A stretch of 64,000 bases of DNA from JAWLGJ01 sp041685145 (GCA_041685145.1 JAWLGJ010000014.1:1-64000), one strand, 5' to 3'; counted from the first letter of the stretch, positions 1-10,600 are shown. Notes: generated by a model from the letters alone, not told the origin. A program made the numbers and translations.

Positions 1-86
1 CCGGCGAGACGGTGGCGGTGGACGAAAAGATGGTGCCGTTCTTCAAGACCGGCAAACAGCTGCGCGAGCGGCTGAACACCGGCTAG
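1..86 (+). CDS. ihfB: Integration host factor subunit beta, C-terminal end (partial)
   Basis: Only the last 27 complete codons are in the window; the gene starts upstream. The visible tail reads GETVAVDEKMVPFFKTGK and then a short basic end, which is the typical C-terminal arm of the HU/IHF family (the VxxKxVPxFKxGKxLRE pattern). IHF is a heterodimeric, sequence-specific DNA-bending protein that helps shape origins, sigma-54 promoters and recombination sites. The assignment to the beta rather than the alpha subunit or HU rests on the neighbour, since ihfB is commonly followed by a LapA-domain gene and pyrF in alphaproteobacteria. Stop codon is TAG at 84-86. Confidence 0.8.
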   Translation, partial: GETVAVDEKMVPFFKTGKQLRERLNTG

Positions 87-123
87 GGCGGGATCCGCCC
101 GGACGCGGCCGCGCCCCACCCGC

Positions 124-166
124 GTTGAGGCGGCGGCCAAGCGAGCGGAGCGAGCGCCCGGCGAGG
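124..166 (+). repeat. Intergenic double-hairpin repeat, copy 1
   Basis: A 43-bp copy of the dispersed repeat found six times in this window. It starts GTTGAGGCGGCGGCC, continues with the direct pair GCGAGC-GGA-GCGAGC and ends GCCCGGCGAGG. The left arm of the first hairpin is degenerate here (CCCGC instead of GCCGCC). It lies between ihfB and the LapA-domain gene, both transcribed rightwards, so it would sit in the 3' end of the ihfB transcript or the leader of the next one. Confidence 0.8.
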
Positions 167-225
167 TCGGAACAACCAGGGCCGGTTCCATGTGAGGGGA
201 AACGGCCCTAACGGGAGGGTCGGCG

Positions 226-576
226 GTGCGCCGCTTCATCACCTGGATCGTGGGATTGCCGGTCGCGGTCGCGGCGACGGTGGTCGCGGTGGCCAACCGG
301 CAGACGGTGGGCCTGGAGCTGTGGCCGTTCCCGGTGGTCGTCGAGACGCCGGTGTTCCTGGTCCTGCTGCTGTCGCTGGCCACCGGGCTGGTCGTCGGTT
401 TCGGGCTGGCGTGGCTGTCGCAGGCGCGGTGGCGCCGCCAGGCGCGGCAGAGCCGCCGCCAGGTCGAAAGCCTGGAGCGCGAGGTCGAGGTGCTGCGCCG
501 GCGCACCGCCCAGGCCGCCGTGCCCGCCAACGCCCCCGTGGCGCTGCCGCCGCACGAGACGGCGCGCCCGGCCTGA
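226..576 (+). CDS. LapA-domain (DUF1049) inner-membrane protein
   Basis: A 116-residue protein with two hydrophobic segments, about residues 5-22 and 38-63, separated by a short polar loop, and followed by an Arg/Glu-rich amphipathic stretch that looks like a short coiled coil (about residues 68-95). This is the architecture of the lipopolysaccharide-assembly protein A (LapA, formerly DUF1049) family, whose E. coli member works with LapB to control LPS synthesis. In alphaproteobacteria this small protein typically sits between ihfB and pyrF, as here. The GTG start is preceded by GGGAGGGT at 213-220. The function in LPS control is by family only; the protein could simply be a conserved membrane protein. 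Confidence 0.75.
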   Translation: MRRFITWIVGLPVAVAATVVAVANRQTVGLELWPFPVVVETPVFLVLLLSLATGLVVGFGLAWLSQARWRRQARQSRRQVESLEREVEVLRRRTAQAAVPANAPVALPPHETARPA

Positions 577-596
577 CCGTCCCGCCAGCCGCACGC

Positions 597-1328
597 ATGA
601 ACCGCATGACGCCCCCGCGCAACCGGGTCTTCTGTGCCCTCGACACCGCCGACGCCGAGCACGCCCAACGCCTGGCCGCCGCCCTGGCCGGCACCGTCGG
701 CGGGCTGAAGCTGGGGCTGGAGTTCTTCACCGCCAACGGCCCCGGCGGCGTGGCGGCGCTGCGCGCCAGCGGGCTGCCGATCTTTCTCGACCTCAAATTC
801 CACGACATCCCCAACACCGTCGCCGGCGCCGTGCGCGCCGCCGCGGCGCTGGGGCCGCGGCTGCTGACCGTCCATGCCGGCGGCGGCGGCGCCATGATCG
901 CCGCCGCCCGCGCCGCCGCCGAGGAAGGCGCCGCCGCCGCCGGCCATCCACGGCCGCGGCTGCTGGCGGTGACGGTGCTGACCAGCCTCGACGCCGCCGC
1001 CCTGGCCGCCACCGGCGTCGCCGGCACGCTGGACGCGCAGGTGCGCCGGCTGGCGAGGCTGGCGCGCGACGCCGGCGCCGACGGCGCCGTCTGCTCGCCG
1101 CACGAGGTGGCGATGCTGCGCGACGCCTGCGGCCCCGATTTCCTGCTGGTGGTGCCGGGGGTGCGCCCGGCCTGGGCGGCGGCCCAGGACCAGAAGCGCG
1201 TCATGCCGCCGGCGGTGGCGCTGGCCCAAGGCGCCGACCTGCTGGTGATCGGCCGGCCCATCACCGGCGCCGACGACCCGGCGGCGGCGGCGCGGCGCAT
1301 ACAGTCCGAACTGGCCGGGGGGGCGTAG
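597..1328 (+). CDS. pyrF: Orotidine 5'-phosphate decarboxylase
   Basis: Makes UMP from OMP in the last step of de novo pyrimidine synthesis (cytosol, homodimeric TIM barrel). 243 residues, normal for the family. The ALDT near the N-terminus, the catalytic signature DLKFHDIPNT (about residues 73-82, with the Asp-Lys-x-x-Asp charge network), the HAGGG phosphate region and the closing VVPGVRP and GRPIT motifs are all present. ATG 597 is taken as start; ATG 606 is an equally possible in-frame alternative and neither has a strong Shine-Dalgarno. It begins 20 nt after the LapA-domain gene and ends 4 nt before trpF, so the genes are probably cotranscribed. Confidence 0.95.
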   Translation: MNRMTPPRNRVFCALDTADAEHAQRLAAALAGTVGGLKLGLEFFTANGPGGVAALRASGLPIFLDLKFHDIPNTVAGAVRAAAALGPRLLTVHAGGGGAMIAAARAAAEEGAAAAGHPRPRLLAVTVLTSLDAAALAATGVAGTLDAQVRRLARLARDAGADGAVCSPHEVAMLRDACGPDFLLVVPGVRPAWAAAQDQKRVMPPAVALAQGADLLVIGRPITGADDPAAAARRIQSELAGGA

Positions 1329-1332
1329 GGCC

Positions 1333-1974
1333 GTGCCGGTCGAGGTCAAGATCTGCGGCATCACCGACGACGAGGCGCTGGCCGCCGCCGTCGAGGCGGG
1401 CGCCGAGTTCGTGGGGCTGGTCTTCTATGCCCCCAGCCCCCGGGCGCTGACCGCCGAGGGCGCCGCCGAGCTCATTCAGAACCTGCCGGAGGGCATCGGC
1501 CGCGTGGGGCTGTTCGTCGATGCCGACGACGCCACCCTCGACGCGGTGCTGACGCATGTGCGCCTGGACCTGCTGCAGTTCCACGGCGCCGAGAGCCCCG
1601 AGCGGGTGGCGGCGGTGCGCCTGGAATACGGCCTGCCGGTGATGAAGGTGCTGCCGGTGGCCGAGGCCGCCGCCCTCGCCGCCGCCGACGCCTATCTGGG
1701 GGTCGCCGACCGGCTGATGTTCGACGCCCGCCCCCCCGCCGGCGCCACGCTGCCGGGCGGCAACGCCGCCGCCTTCGACTGGTCGCTGTTGCGCGGGCGC
1801 CGCTGGCCATTGCCCTGGATGCTGGCCGGCGGCCTCACCCCCGGCAACGTCGCCGAGGCCATCCGCGTCTCCGGGGCGCCGGGGGTCGACGTCTCCTCGG
1901 GCGTCGAGCGCCGGCGCGGCGTCAAGGATCCCGCCCGCATCCGCGCCTTCGTCGCCGCCGCCAAGGGCGCCTGA
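1333..1974 (+). CDS. trpF: Phosphoribosylanthranilate isomerase
   Basis: Catalyses the Amadori rearrangement of phosphoribosylanthranilate in tryptophan synthesis. 213 residues, a complete monofunctional beta/alpha barrel. The N-terminal VKICGI motif carries the catalytic Cys, DA at the centre (MFDARPP) supplies the catalytic Asp, and the C-terminal AGGLTPGN and GVDVSSGVE segments bind phosphate. GTG start, 4 nt after the pyrF stop. It heads the trpF-trpB-trpA group, the usual alphaproteobacterial arrangement in which trpF is separate from trpC. Confidence 0.95.
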   Translation: MPVEVKICGITDDEALAAAVEAGAEFVGLVFYAPSPRALTAEGAAELIQNLPEGIGRVGLFVDADDATLDAVLTHVRLDLLQFHGAESPERVAAVRLEYGLPVMKVLPVAEAAALAAADAYLGVADRLMFDARPPAGATLPGGNAAAFDWSLLRGRRWPLPWMLAGGLTPGNVAEAIRVSGAPGVDVSSGVERRRGVKDPARIRAFVAAAKGA

Positions 1975-2006
1975 GCGGCGGCGCGGCGCGGGGCGGAAAA
2001 AATCCT

Positions 2007-2033
2007 CCCGCGCGGCGGGGCTTTGTGTTTTAT
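2007..2033 (+). terminator. Terminator- or attenuator-like hairpin between trpF and trpB
   Basis: A CCCGC-GCG-GCGGG stem-loop (2007-2019) is followed by a T-rich stretch (CTTTGTGTTTTATT) inside the 80-nt trpF-trpB gap. The stem is only 5 bp and the loop 3 nt, so it is weak. It could terminate or attenuate transcription reaching trpB. The T-rich stretch could equally be part of a promoter for trpBA. No leader peptide rich in Trp codons was seen. Confidence 0.3.
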
Positions 2034-2054
2034 TGCGGGGCCTTGGAGTAAGCG

Positions 2055-3266
2055 ATGACCGGCGCCAACAGCTACCGCACCCAACCCGACGAACGGGGGC
2101 ATTTCGGCCCCTTCGGCGGCCGTTACGTCGCCGAAACGCTGATGCCGCTGATCCTGTCGGTCGAGGACGCCTTCACCGCCGCCTGGGGCGACGAAGGCTT
2201 CCGGGCCGAGTTCGATTATTACCTGCGGCAGTATGTGGGCCGCCCCAGCCCCCTGTACCGCGCCGACCGCCTCACCGCCGCCTGGGGCGGGGCGCGGGTT
2301 TACTTGAAGCGCGAAGACCTCAACCACACCGGCGCCCACAAGGTGAACAACTGCGTCGGGCAGATCCTGCTGGCGCGGCGCATGGGCAAGGGGCGCATCA
2401 TCGCCGAAACCGGCGCCGGCCAGCACGGGGTGGCCACCGCCACGGTGTGCGCGCTGTTCGGCATCCCCTGCACCATCTACATGGGCGCCACCGACATCGA
2501 GCGCCAGGCGCCCAACGTCTATCGCATGAAGCTGCTGGGCGCCGAGGTCAAGCCGGTCACCGCCGGGCGCTCGACCTTGAAGGACGCCATGAACGAGGCG
2601 CTGCGCGACTGGGTGGCCAATGTCGAGAGCACCTATTACCTCATCGGCACCGTCGCCGGCCCGCACCCCTACCCGATGATGGTGCGGGCCTTCCAGTCGG
2701 TGATCGGCGAGGAGGTGCGCGAGCAGATCCTCGCCCAGGAGGGGCGGCTGCCCGATTCCCTGGTCGCCTGCATCGGCGGCGGCTCCAACGCGATGGGCCT
2801 GTTCCACCCCTTCCTCGACGAGGCGGGCGTGCGCATCATCGGCGTCGAGGCCGCCGGCGAGGGCGTCGAGACCGGCCACCACGCCGCCTCGCTGACCGCC
2901 GGGCGGCCGGGGGTGCTGCACGGCAACCGCACCTATCTGCTGCAGGACCCCGACGGCCAGATCGAGGAGGCGCACTCCATCTCCGCCGGGCTCGACTATC
3001 CCGGCATCGGCCCCGAGCACGCCTGGCTGAAGGAGACGGGCCGGGTGGACTACGTCTCGGTGACCGACGCCGAGGCCCTGGCCGCCTTCCAGGAATGCAC
3101 CCGCCTGGAAGGAATCATTCCGGCCCTGGAATCGTCCCACGCCCTGGCCCATGCCGCGCGCATCGCCGCGGCGCTGGGGCCCGACCACGTCATGGTGATC
3201 AACCTGTCGGGACGCGGCGACAAGGACGTCGCCACGGTGGCGCAAGCGCTGGGGGAGCGGCCATGA
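2055..3266 (+). CDS. trpB: Tryptophan synthase beta chain
   Basis: PLP enzyme that condenses indole with serine to give tryptophan; acts as the alpha2-beta2 complex with TrpA. 403 residues, full length. The PLP lysine lies in NHTGAHKVNN (about residues 84-93), the phosphate-binding glycine loop is GGGSNAMG, and the N-terminal GPFGGRYVAE segment is characteristic of the canonical TrpB1 type. Start ATG 2055 with TTGGAG upstream. The stop overlaps the trpA start by ATGA (3263-3266), indicating translational coupling and 1:1 expression. Confidence 0.97.
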   Translation: MTGANSYRTQPDERGHFGPFGGRYVAETLMPLILSVEDAFTAAWGDEGFRAEFDYYLRQYVGRPSPLYRADRLTAAWGGARVYLKREDLNHTGAHKVNNCVGQILLARRMGKGRIIAETGAGQHGVATATVCALFGIPCTIYMGATDIERQAPNVYRMKLLGAEVKPVTAGRSTLKDAMNEALRDWVANVESTYYLIGTVAGPHPYPMMVRAFQSVIGEEVREQILAQEGRLPDSLVACIGGGSNAMGLFHPFLDEAGVRIIGVEAAGEGVETGHHAASLTAGRPGVLHGNRTYLLQDPDGQIEEAHSISAGLDYPGIGPEHAWLKETGRVDYVSVTDAEALAAFQECTRLEGIIPALESSHALAHAARIAAALGPDHVMVINLSGRGDKDVATVAQALGERP

Positions 3267-4102
3267 CCGCCGCCGACAGCCGCATCACCCGCCGCTTCGC
3301 CAGCCTGAAGGCCGAGGGCCGCGCCGGGCTGGTGACCTTCCTCACCGCCGGCGATCCCGACCCCGCCACCGCCCAGGCGCTGCTGGACGGCCTGCCGGCG
3401 GCGGGGGCGGACCTCATCGAGCTGGGAATGCCCTTCACCGACCCGATGGCCGACGGCCCCGCCATCCAGCGCGCCGGACAGCGCGCCCTGGCGGCGGGGG
3501 CGAACATGGACGCCACCTTCGAGCGGGTGCGGTCGTTCCGGCATCGCGACGACGACACGCCGATCATCCTCATGGGCTATTTCAACTCGATTTACGCGCG
3601 CGGCATCGACCGCTTCTGCGCCGAGGCGGCGCGGGCGGGGGTCGACGGGCTGATCGTCGTCGACCTGCCGCCCGAGGAAGCCGACGAACTGCTGGCGCCG
3701 GCGCGGGCGGCGGGGCTGGCGCTGATCTTCCTGGCCGCCCCCACCACCGACGCCGCGCGGCTGCCGGTGGTGCTGGAAAAGGCGGGCGGCTTCGTCTACT
3801 ACGTCTCGGTGACCGGCGTCACCGGCACCGCCTCGGCCTCGGAGGAGGCCGTCGGCGCCGCCGTGGCGCGGCTGAAGGCGCGCACCGATCTGCCAGTGGC
3901 GGTGGGCTTCGGCATCAAGACCCCGCCGCAGGCCGCCGCCGTCGCCCGCCACGCCGACGCCGCCGTCGTCGGCTCGGCCCTGGTGCAGCGCCTGGCCGAG
4001 AACCTCGACGACGCCGACCGCCCCAAGCCGGGGCTGGTGGAGGCGGTGCACCGGCTGGTCGGCGAACTGGCCGAGGGCGTGCGGGGCGCACGAGACGGGT
4101 AA
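3263..4102 (+). CDS. trpA: Tryptophan synthase alpha chain
   Basis: Cleaves indole-3-glycerol phosphate to indole, which is channelled to TrpB. 279 residues. The catalytic Glu is in the family signature IELGMPFTDPMADGP and the second acidic residue is the Asp of DPMADG. YYVSVTGVTG and VAVGFGIKTP are the conserved phosphate-binding loops. The ATG overlaps the trpB stop, so translation is probably coupled. The gene is followed by a 74-nt gap before accD, a neighbourhood often seen in alphaproteobacteria (trpA-accD-folC). Confidence 0.97.
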   Translation: MTAADSRITRRFASLKAEGRAGLVTFLTAGDPDPATAQALLDGLPAAGADLIELGMPFTDPMADGPAIQRAGQRALAAGANMDATFERVRSFRHRDDDTPIILMGYFNSIYARGIDRFCAEAARAGVDGLIVVDLPPEEADELLAPARAAGLALIFLAAPTTDAARLPVVLEKAGGFVYYVSVTGVTGTASASEEAVGAAVARLKARTDLPVAVGFGIKTPPQAAAVARHADAAVVGSALVQRLAENLDDADRPKPGLVEAVHRLVGELAEGVRGARDG

Positions 4103-4176
4103 CACGGAAAGACATGGGGGCACCGAGACGGCATCTGTGTCCCCGTGGTTTTGAAACGGAAACCGGGACGGCCCGA

Positions 4177-5118
4177 ATGAACTGGTTGACCAATTTCGTC
4201 CGGCCGAAGATTCAGCGCCTGGTCAGGCCCAAGGAGGTTCCCGACAACCTCTGGCACAAGTGCCCGGCCTGCGGAAACATGATCTTCCACCGCGACCTGC
4301 ACAACAACCTGTCGGTGTGCCAGCATTGCGGCCACCACATGCGCTTGGCCGCCAAGCGCCGGCTTGAGTTGCTGTTCGACGACGGCGCCTATGAGCGCAT
4401 CGAGCTGCCCAAGGCGGTGGCGGACCCGCTGCGCTTTCGCGATTCCAAGCGCTACAGCGAGCGCCTGAAGGAGGCGCAGCAGAAGACCGGCGAGCAGGAC
4501 GCGGTCATCGTTGCCCACGGCAGCATCGGCGGCGTCGACGCGGTGGTGGCGGCGCTGGACTTCTCGTTCATGGGCGGCTCGATGGGCGCCGCCGTCGGCG
4601 AGGGAATCGTTGCGGCGGCGGAACTGGCCGTGCTGCAGGAGGCGCCGCTGATCGTGGTGCCGGCGTCGGGCGGGGCGCGGATGCAGGAGGGCATCCTGTC
4701 GCTGATGCAGATGGCGCGGACCACGGTGGCCGTCGACAAGGTGAAGGAAAAGGGCCTGCCCTATGTGGTGCTGCTGACCGACCCCACCACCGGCGGCGTG
4801 TCGGCGTCGTTCGCCATGCTGGGCGACATCGCCATCGCCGAGCCCGGCGCCGTCATCGGCTTTGCCGGGGCGCGGGTGATCGAAAGCACCATCCGCGAAA
4901 CGCTGCCCGAGGGCTTCCAGCGCGCCGAATACCTGCTGGAGCACGGCATGATCGACATGGTGGTGCACCGCCACGAACTGCGCGACGCCCTGGCGCGGCT
5001 GCTGAAGCTGCTGTGCAACCCCGACCCGCCCGGCGAGCTGGTGCCGCTGCCGGTGGAGGCGGGCGGGGACGCCGACGCGGGCGGCGCCAATCGTGACGGG
5101 CCCGCAACGGGTGCCTGA
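4177..5118 (+). CDS. accD: Acetyl-CoA carboxylase carboxyltransferase subunit beta
   Basis: Forms the alpha2-beta2 carboxyltransferase that makes malonyl-CoA for fatty acid synthesis. 313 residues from ATG 4177 (MNWLTNFVRPKIQ...), a start chosen because it matches the family N-terminus; an upstream in-frame ATG at 4114 would add an unlikely tail. The zinc ribbon is visible as CPACG (about residues 29-33) and CQHCG (48-52). The crotonase-like fold follows with PASGGARMQEG and TTGGVSASFA. The 3' end overlaps the beginning of folC, so the two are probably one transcription unit. Confidence 0.95.
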   Translation: MNWLTNFVRPKIQRLVRPKEVPDNLWHKCPACGNMIFHRDLHNNLSVCQHCGHHMRLAAKRRLELLFDDGAYERIELPKAVADPLRFRDSKRYSERLKEAQQKTGEQDAVIVAHGSIGGVDAVVAALDFSFMGGSMGAAVGEGIVAAAELAVLQEAPLIVVPASGGARMQEGILSLMQMARTTVAVDKVKEKGLPYVVLLTDPTTGGVSASFAMLGDIAIAEPGAVIGFAGARVIESTIRETLPEGFQRAEYLLEHGMIDMVVHRHELRDALARLLKLLCNPDPPGELVPLPVEAGGDADAGGANRDGPATGA

Positions 5119-6400
5119 CGCCGTCCTGGCGCGCCTGCAGGCGCTGCATCCGAAGACCATCGACCTGTCGCTGGACCGCATCGAGGCGCTGCTGGCCGAT
5201 CTCGGCCACCCCGAGCGCCGGCTGCCGCCGGTCATCCACGTCGCCGGCACCAACGGCAAGGGCTCGGTCGTCGCCTATCTGCGCGCCATGACCGAGGCCG
5301 CCGGGCTGCGGGCGCATGTCTACACCTCGCCGCATCTGGTGCGTTTCGCCGAGCGCATCCGGGTGGCGGGGCGGCTGCTCGACGACGCCGACCTCGCCGG
5401 GCTGCTGGAGGAGTGCGAGCGCGTCAACGCCGGCCGGCCGATCACCTTTTTCGAGATCACCACCGCCGCCGCGTTGCTGGCCTTCGCCCGCCAACCCGCC
5501 GATGTCTGCCTGCTGGAAACCGGCCTCGGCGGTCGCCTCGACGCCACCAATGTCGTCAAGGCGCCAGCGCTGACCGCCCTGACCCCCATCGCCCTCGACC
5601 ACCAGCAGTTCCTGGGCGGGCGCCTGGAGGCCATCGCCGCCGAGAAGGCCGGCATCCTCAAGCCCGGCGTCGCCTGCGTCGTCGCCGACCAGCCGCGCAA
5701 GGCCGGGCGCGTCATCGAGCTGCGCTCGCTGGAACTGGGGGTGCCGCTGCTGCGCGAGGGGCGCGACTGGTTCGTGCGCGCCCAGGGCGACAGCATGGTC
5801 TATGAGGGGCGCGGCGTCAGCCTGAGCCTGCCCACCCCGGCGCTGCCCGGCCGCCACCAGATGCGCAACGCCGCCCTGGCGGTGGCGTGCCTGGAGCGCC
5901 TGCGCGACGTCGTGCCGGTGCCGGCGGCGGCGGCGGCGCTGGGCCTGCGCACCGCCGCATGGCCGGCGCGGTTGCAGCGCCTGAACGACGGGCCGCTGGC
6001 GGCGCTGCTGCCGGCGGGCGCCGAGTTGTGGCTGGACGGCGGCCACAACCCCGCCGCCGGCAAGGCGCTGGGCGCCTTCGCCCGCCACTGGCGCGACGCG
6101 CCGCTGCATCTGGTGGTGGGGATGATGGCCAACAAGGACGCGGCCGGTTTCCTGGCGCCGCTGCTGGCGCGGGCGGCGGCGCTGCGGGCGGTGCCGGTGC
6201 CGGGGCACGCCGGCGCCGCCGACCCGGCGGCGCTGGTGGCCGTTGCGCAGGCGGAAGGAATGGCCGACGCCGCCGTGGCGCCCTCGGTGGCGGCGGCGTT
6301 GCGCGACCTGGCGGCGGCCGGCCCGGCGCGGGTGCTGATCTGCGGCTCGCTCTACCTGGCCGGCGCCGTGCTGGCCGAGAACGGCTGGACGCCGGAATAG
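5093..6400 (+). CDS. folC: Folylpolyglutamate synthase / dihydrofolate synthase
   Basis: Mur-ligase family enzyme that adds glutamate to dihydropteroate and folates. 435 residues. The ATP loop is HVAGTNGKGSV (about residues 48-58), the folate/Mg region is LLETGLGGRLDATN, and LDGGHNP marks the C-terminal Mur-ligase domain. Two GTG starts are possible: 5093, which overlaps accD by 26 nt, and 5111, which overlaps its stop by 8 nt; the second would still keep the whole catalytic part. Last gene of the rightward group before the divergent esterase converges on it. Confidence 0.93.
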   Translation: MTGPQRVPDAVLARLQALHPKTIDLSLDRIEALLADLGHPERRLPPVIHVAGTNGKGSVVAYLRAMTEAAGLRAHVYTSPHLVRFAERIRVAGRLLDDADLAGLLEECERVNAGRPITFFEITTAAALLAFARQPADVCLLETGLGGRLDATNVVKAPALTALTPIALDHQQFLGGRLEAIAAEKAGILKPGVACVVADQPRKAGRVIELRSLELGVPLLREGRDWFVRAQGDSMVYEGRGVSLSLPTPALPGRHQMRNAALAVACLERLRDVVPVPAAAAALGLRTAAWPARLQRLNDGPLAALLPAGAELWLDGGHNPAAGKALGAFARHWRDAPLHLVVGMMANKDAAGFLAPLLARAAALRAVPVPGHAGAADPAALVAVAQAEGMADAAVAPSVAAALRDLAAAGPARVLICGSLYLAGAVLAENGWTPE

Positions 6401-6410
6401 GGGGGGCGTC

Positions 6411-7208
6411 TCAGCGCCCCGCCCGGCGCAGGAAGGCGTCGAGGGCGGCGAGGAAGGCGCGCGGGTTCTCGGCGTGCAGCCAATGGCCGGCGTCGGGGAC
6501 GACGGCGAATTCGGCGGCGGGAAAGCGGGCGCGGATGGCGTCGTGGTGCGCGGGGCGCACATAGTCCGAGCGTTCGCCGCGCAGGAACAGCGCCGGCCCC
6601 TCGTAGCGGGCCGAGGCCGGCAGGTCCGGAAAGCCGAGGATGTCGGTCTCCAGCCCCGCCGCCAGGGCGTCGAGATTGGGGCGCCAGCGCAGGCCGTCGC
6701 CGTCGGTTTCCAGGTTCTGCGCCAAGAAGGCGCGCACGATGGCGTCCGGCACCGCCGGCGCCAGCCGCGCCTCGGCCTCGGCGCGGCGCTTGAGCGCGCC
6801 GGCGTCGATGGCGCGCATGGCCGCGATCCAGGGCCCGAAGGCGCTTTGATAGCGCACCGGCGCCACATCGGCCACCACCAGGGCGCCGACGCTGGCCGGG
6901 CGCGTCAGCGCCAGCACCATCGCCACCTTGCCGCCCATGCTGTGGCCCAGCACCGCCGGCGCCTCCAGGCCCGCCGCCGCGGCATGGCGTTCGACGTCGG
7001 CGGCCATCGCCGCATAGCCGGTGTCGTCGGCCCAGGGCGATTGGCCGTGGTTGCGCAGGTCGAGCGCGTGCACCCGGCGGCCGCCGCCGGCCAGCCGGCG
7101 GGCGATGGAGCGCCAGTTGCGCGCCGAGCCCAGCAGCCCGTGCAGAATGACCACGGCGGGCCCGGCCTCGCCCGCGATGATGGCGTTCAGCGGCACGGTC
7201 TCGGACAC
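6411..7208 (-). CDS. Alpha/beta-fold hydrolase (YbfF-like esterase)
   Basis: A 265-residue alpha/beta hydrolase. LHGLLGSARNW holds the oxyanion region, the nucleophile elbow is GHSMGGK with the catalytic Ser, and the catalytic His is in DAGHWLHAENP close to the end. The order and the LRNHG motif (DLRNHGQSP) fit the YbfF group of short-chain esterases; natural substrate unknown. GTG 7208 is chosen as start because GAGGAG lies 9 nt upstream; an ATG at 7271 would add 21 residues with no recognisable role. Divergent from dnaK, convergent with folC by 10 nt. Confidence 0.8.
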   Translation of the reverse strand: MSETVPLNAIIAGEAGPAVVILHGLLGSARNWRSIARRLAGGGRRVHALDLRNHGQSPWADDTGYAAMAADVERHAAAAGLEAPAVLGHSMGGKVAMVLALTRPASVGALVVADVAPVRYQSAFGPWIAAMRAIDAGALKRRAEAEARLAPAVPDAIVRAFLAQNLETDGDGLRWRPNLDALAAGLETDILGFPDLPASARYEGPALFLRGERSDYVRPAHHDAIRARFPAAEFAVVPDAGHWLHAENPRAFLAALDAFLRRAGR

Positions 7209-7300
7209 GGGGGCGGTCTCCTCGCTGGTGGCGGCGCCGTGTTGGCAGTCGCCGCCTTCGGGTGCTACCATCCGCCGGCGGCGGCGGCAAGCCGCGGGCG

Positions 7301-7329
7301 TTGCAGGCCCCTTGCGCGCGCCTTATATA
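7301..7329 (+). promoter_or_regulatory. Candidate promoter of dnaK-dnaJ
   Basis: TTGCAG at 7301-7306 and TATATA at 7324-7329 are separated by 17 nt in an otherwise very GC-rich gap. The -10 region can also be read as CTTATAT, which resembles the alphaproteobacterial heat-shock sigma (RpoH) element with GTTG 18 nt upstream. Which sigma factor reads it cannot be settled here. The predicted transcript would have a leader of about 115 nt containing an imperfect AAACCC/GGGTTT stem (7346-7370). Confidence 0.45.
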
Positions 7330-7451
7330 TCCGCGAAGTCAGGAAAAACCCGAGAGTTTCGAGGGGGTTTCGTTCATCAACGTCAACCGGTGGGAGTTGC
7401 TGCGGCTGCCGTCGAGGGCCGCGGGAACTTGCCGAAAGTGAAGAGGAAGAT

Positions 7452-9383
<1,932 letters not shown>

Positions 9384-9466
9384 GTCGGCTTGCCAACTGA
9401 CCTGACTCGCGCCCCGGCGCCGGCGTCCGGCCGGACCGGGGTGCATGTCTGTTCCGGGAAGGGCCG

Positions 9467-10600
9467 ATGAGCAAGCAGGACTACTACGACCTCCTGGGGG
9501 TCGAGCGCGGCGCCAGCGCCGACGACATCAAGCGCGCCTATCGCAAGGCGGCGATGAAGTACCACCCTGACCGCAACCCCGGCGACGCGGCCGCCGAACA
9601 GACGTTCAAGGACGTCAACGAGGCCTACGACGTCCTCAAGGACCCCCAGAAGCGCGCCGCCTATGACCGTTACGGCCACGCCGCCTTCGAGCAGGGCGGC
9701 GGTGGCGGCGGCGGCTTCGACTTCCACTTCGCCCACGGTTTCGCCGACATCTTCGACGAGATGTTCGGCGAGTTCATGGGCGGGCGCCGCGGCGGCGGCT
9801 TCTCGGGCCGCGGCGGCGATCTGCGCTACAACATGGCCATCACCCTGGAGGAGGCCTTCCAGGGCAAGACCGCCAGCGTGCGCGTGCCCAGTTCGGTCAC
9901 CTGCGAGGAGTGCAAGGGCACCGGCGGCGCCGGCGGCAGCCAGCCGGTGGCCTGCCCCACCTGCAACGGCATGGGCAAGATCCGCGCCCAGCAGGGCTTC
10001 TTCACCATCGAGCGCACCTGCCCCGCCTGCCAGGGCATGGGCCGGGTGATCCGCGACCCCTGCCGCGCCTGCGGCGGGTCGGGCCGCACCCGCAAGGAAA
10101 AGGCGCTGTCGGTGACCATTCCGGCCGGGGTCGAGGACGGCACCCGCATCCGCCTGGCCGGCGAGGGCGAGGCGGGGGTGCGCGGGGCGCCGCCCGGCGA
10201 CCTCTACATCTTCCTGTCCGTCAAGCCGCACCGCTTCTTCCAGCGCGAGGGCGCCAATCTGCACTGCCGCGTGCCCATCCCGATGACGCGCGCCGCCCTG
10301 GGCGGCAGCGTCGAGGTGCCCACCATCGACGGCGGCCGCGCCCGCGTCACCGTGCCGCCGGGCACGCAAAGCGGCCACCAATTTCGCCTCAAGGGCAAGG
10401 GCATGAGCGTGCTGCGCTCGCCGGCGCGCGGCGACATGATCGTGCAGGCGGTGGTGGAAACGCCGGTCAACCTCAATAAACGCCAGCAGGAACTGCTGCG
10501 CGAATTCGAAAAGACCGGCGGCACCGGCGAAAAGACCAGCCCCGAATCCCACGGCTTCTTCGCCCGCGTCAAGGAGCTGTGGGAGGATCTGACCGAATAG
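9467..10600 (+). CDS. dnaJ: Co-chaperone DnaJ (Hsp40)
   Basis: Type I J-protein that delivers clients to DnaK and stimulates its ATPase. 377 residues. The J domain (1-70) has the diagnostic HPD in KYHPDRNPGD. A Gly/Phe-rich linker follows (about 75-125). Four zinc-binding repeats are intact: CEECKGTG, CPTCNGMG, CPACQGMG and CRACGGSG. The C-terminal beta domains then run to the end. Translated from ATG 9467 with GGGAAGGG upstream. Cotranscription with dnaK is likely. Confidence 0.98.
   Translation: MSKQDYYDLLGVERGASADDIKRAYRKAAMKYHPDRNPGDAAAEQTFKDVNEAYDVLKDPQKRAAYDRYGHAAFEQGGGGGGGFDFHFAHGFADIFDEMFGEFMGGRRGGGFSGRGGDLRYNMAITLEEAFQGKTASVRVPSSVTCEECKGTGGAGGSQPVACPTCNGMGKIRAQQGFFTIERTCPACQGMGRVIRDPCRACGGSGRTRKEKALSVTIPAGVEDGTRIRLAGEGEAGVRGAPPGDLYIFLSVKPHRFFQREGANLHCRVPIPMTRAALGGSVEVPTIDGGRARVTVPPGTQSGHQFRLKGKGMSVLRSPARGDMIVQAVVETPVNLNKRQQELLREFEKTGGTGEKTSPESHGFFARVKELWEDLTE

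Noticed and set aside
192..596. Long in-frame open stretch upstream of pyrF
   Set aside because: Overlaps the LapA-domain gene in another frame, is very rich in Arg/Gly/Ala/Pro, and has no domain; pyrF begins at ATG 597.
1975..2054. trp leader peptide attenuator
   Set aside because: No short open frame with clustered Trp codons is present ahead of trpB.
6474..7451. In-frame open reading frame upstream of dnaK
   Set aside because: It is antisense to the esterase gene and disappears at the dnaK start, which has a clear SD; an artefact of GC-rich codon third positions.
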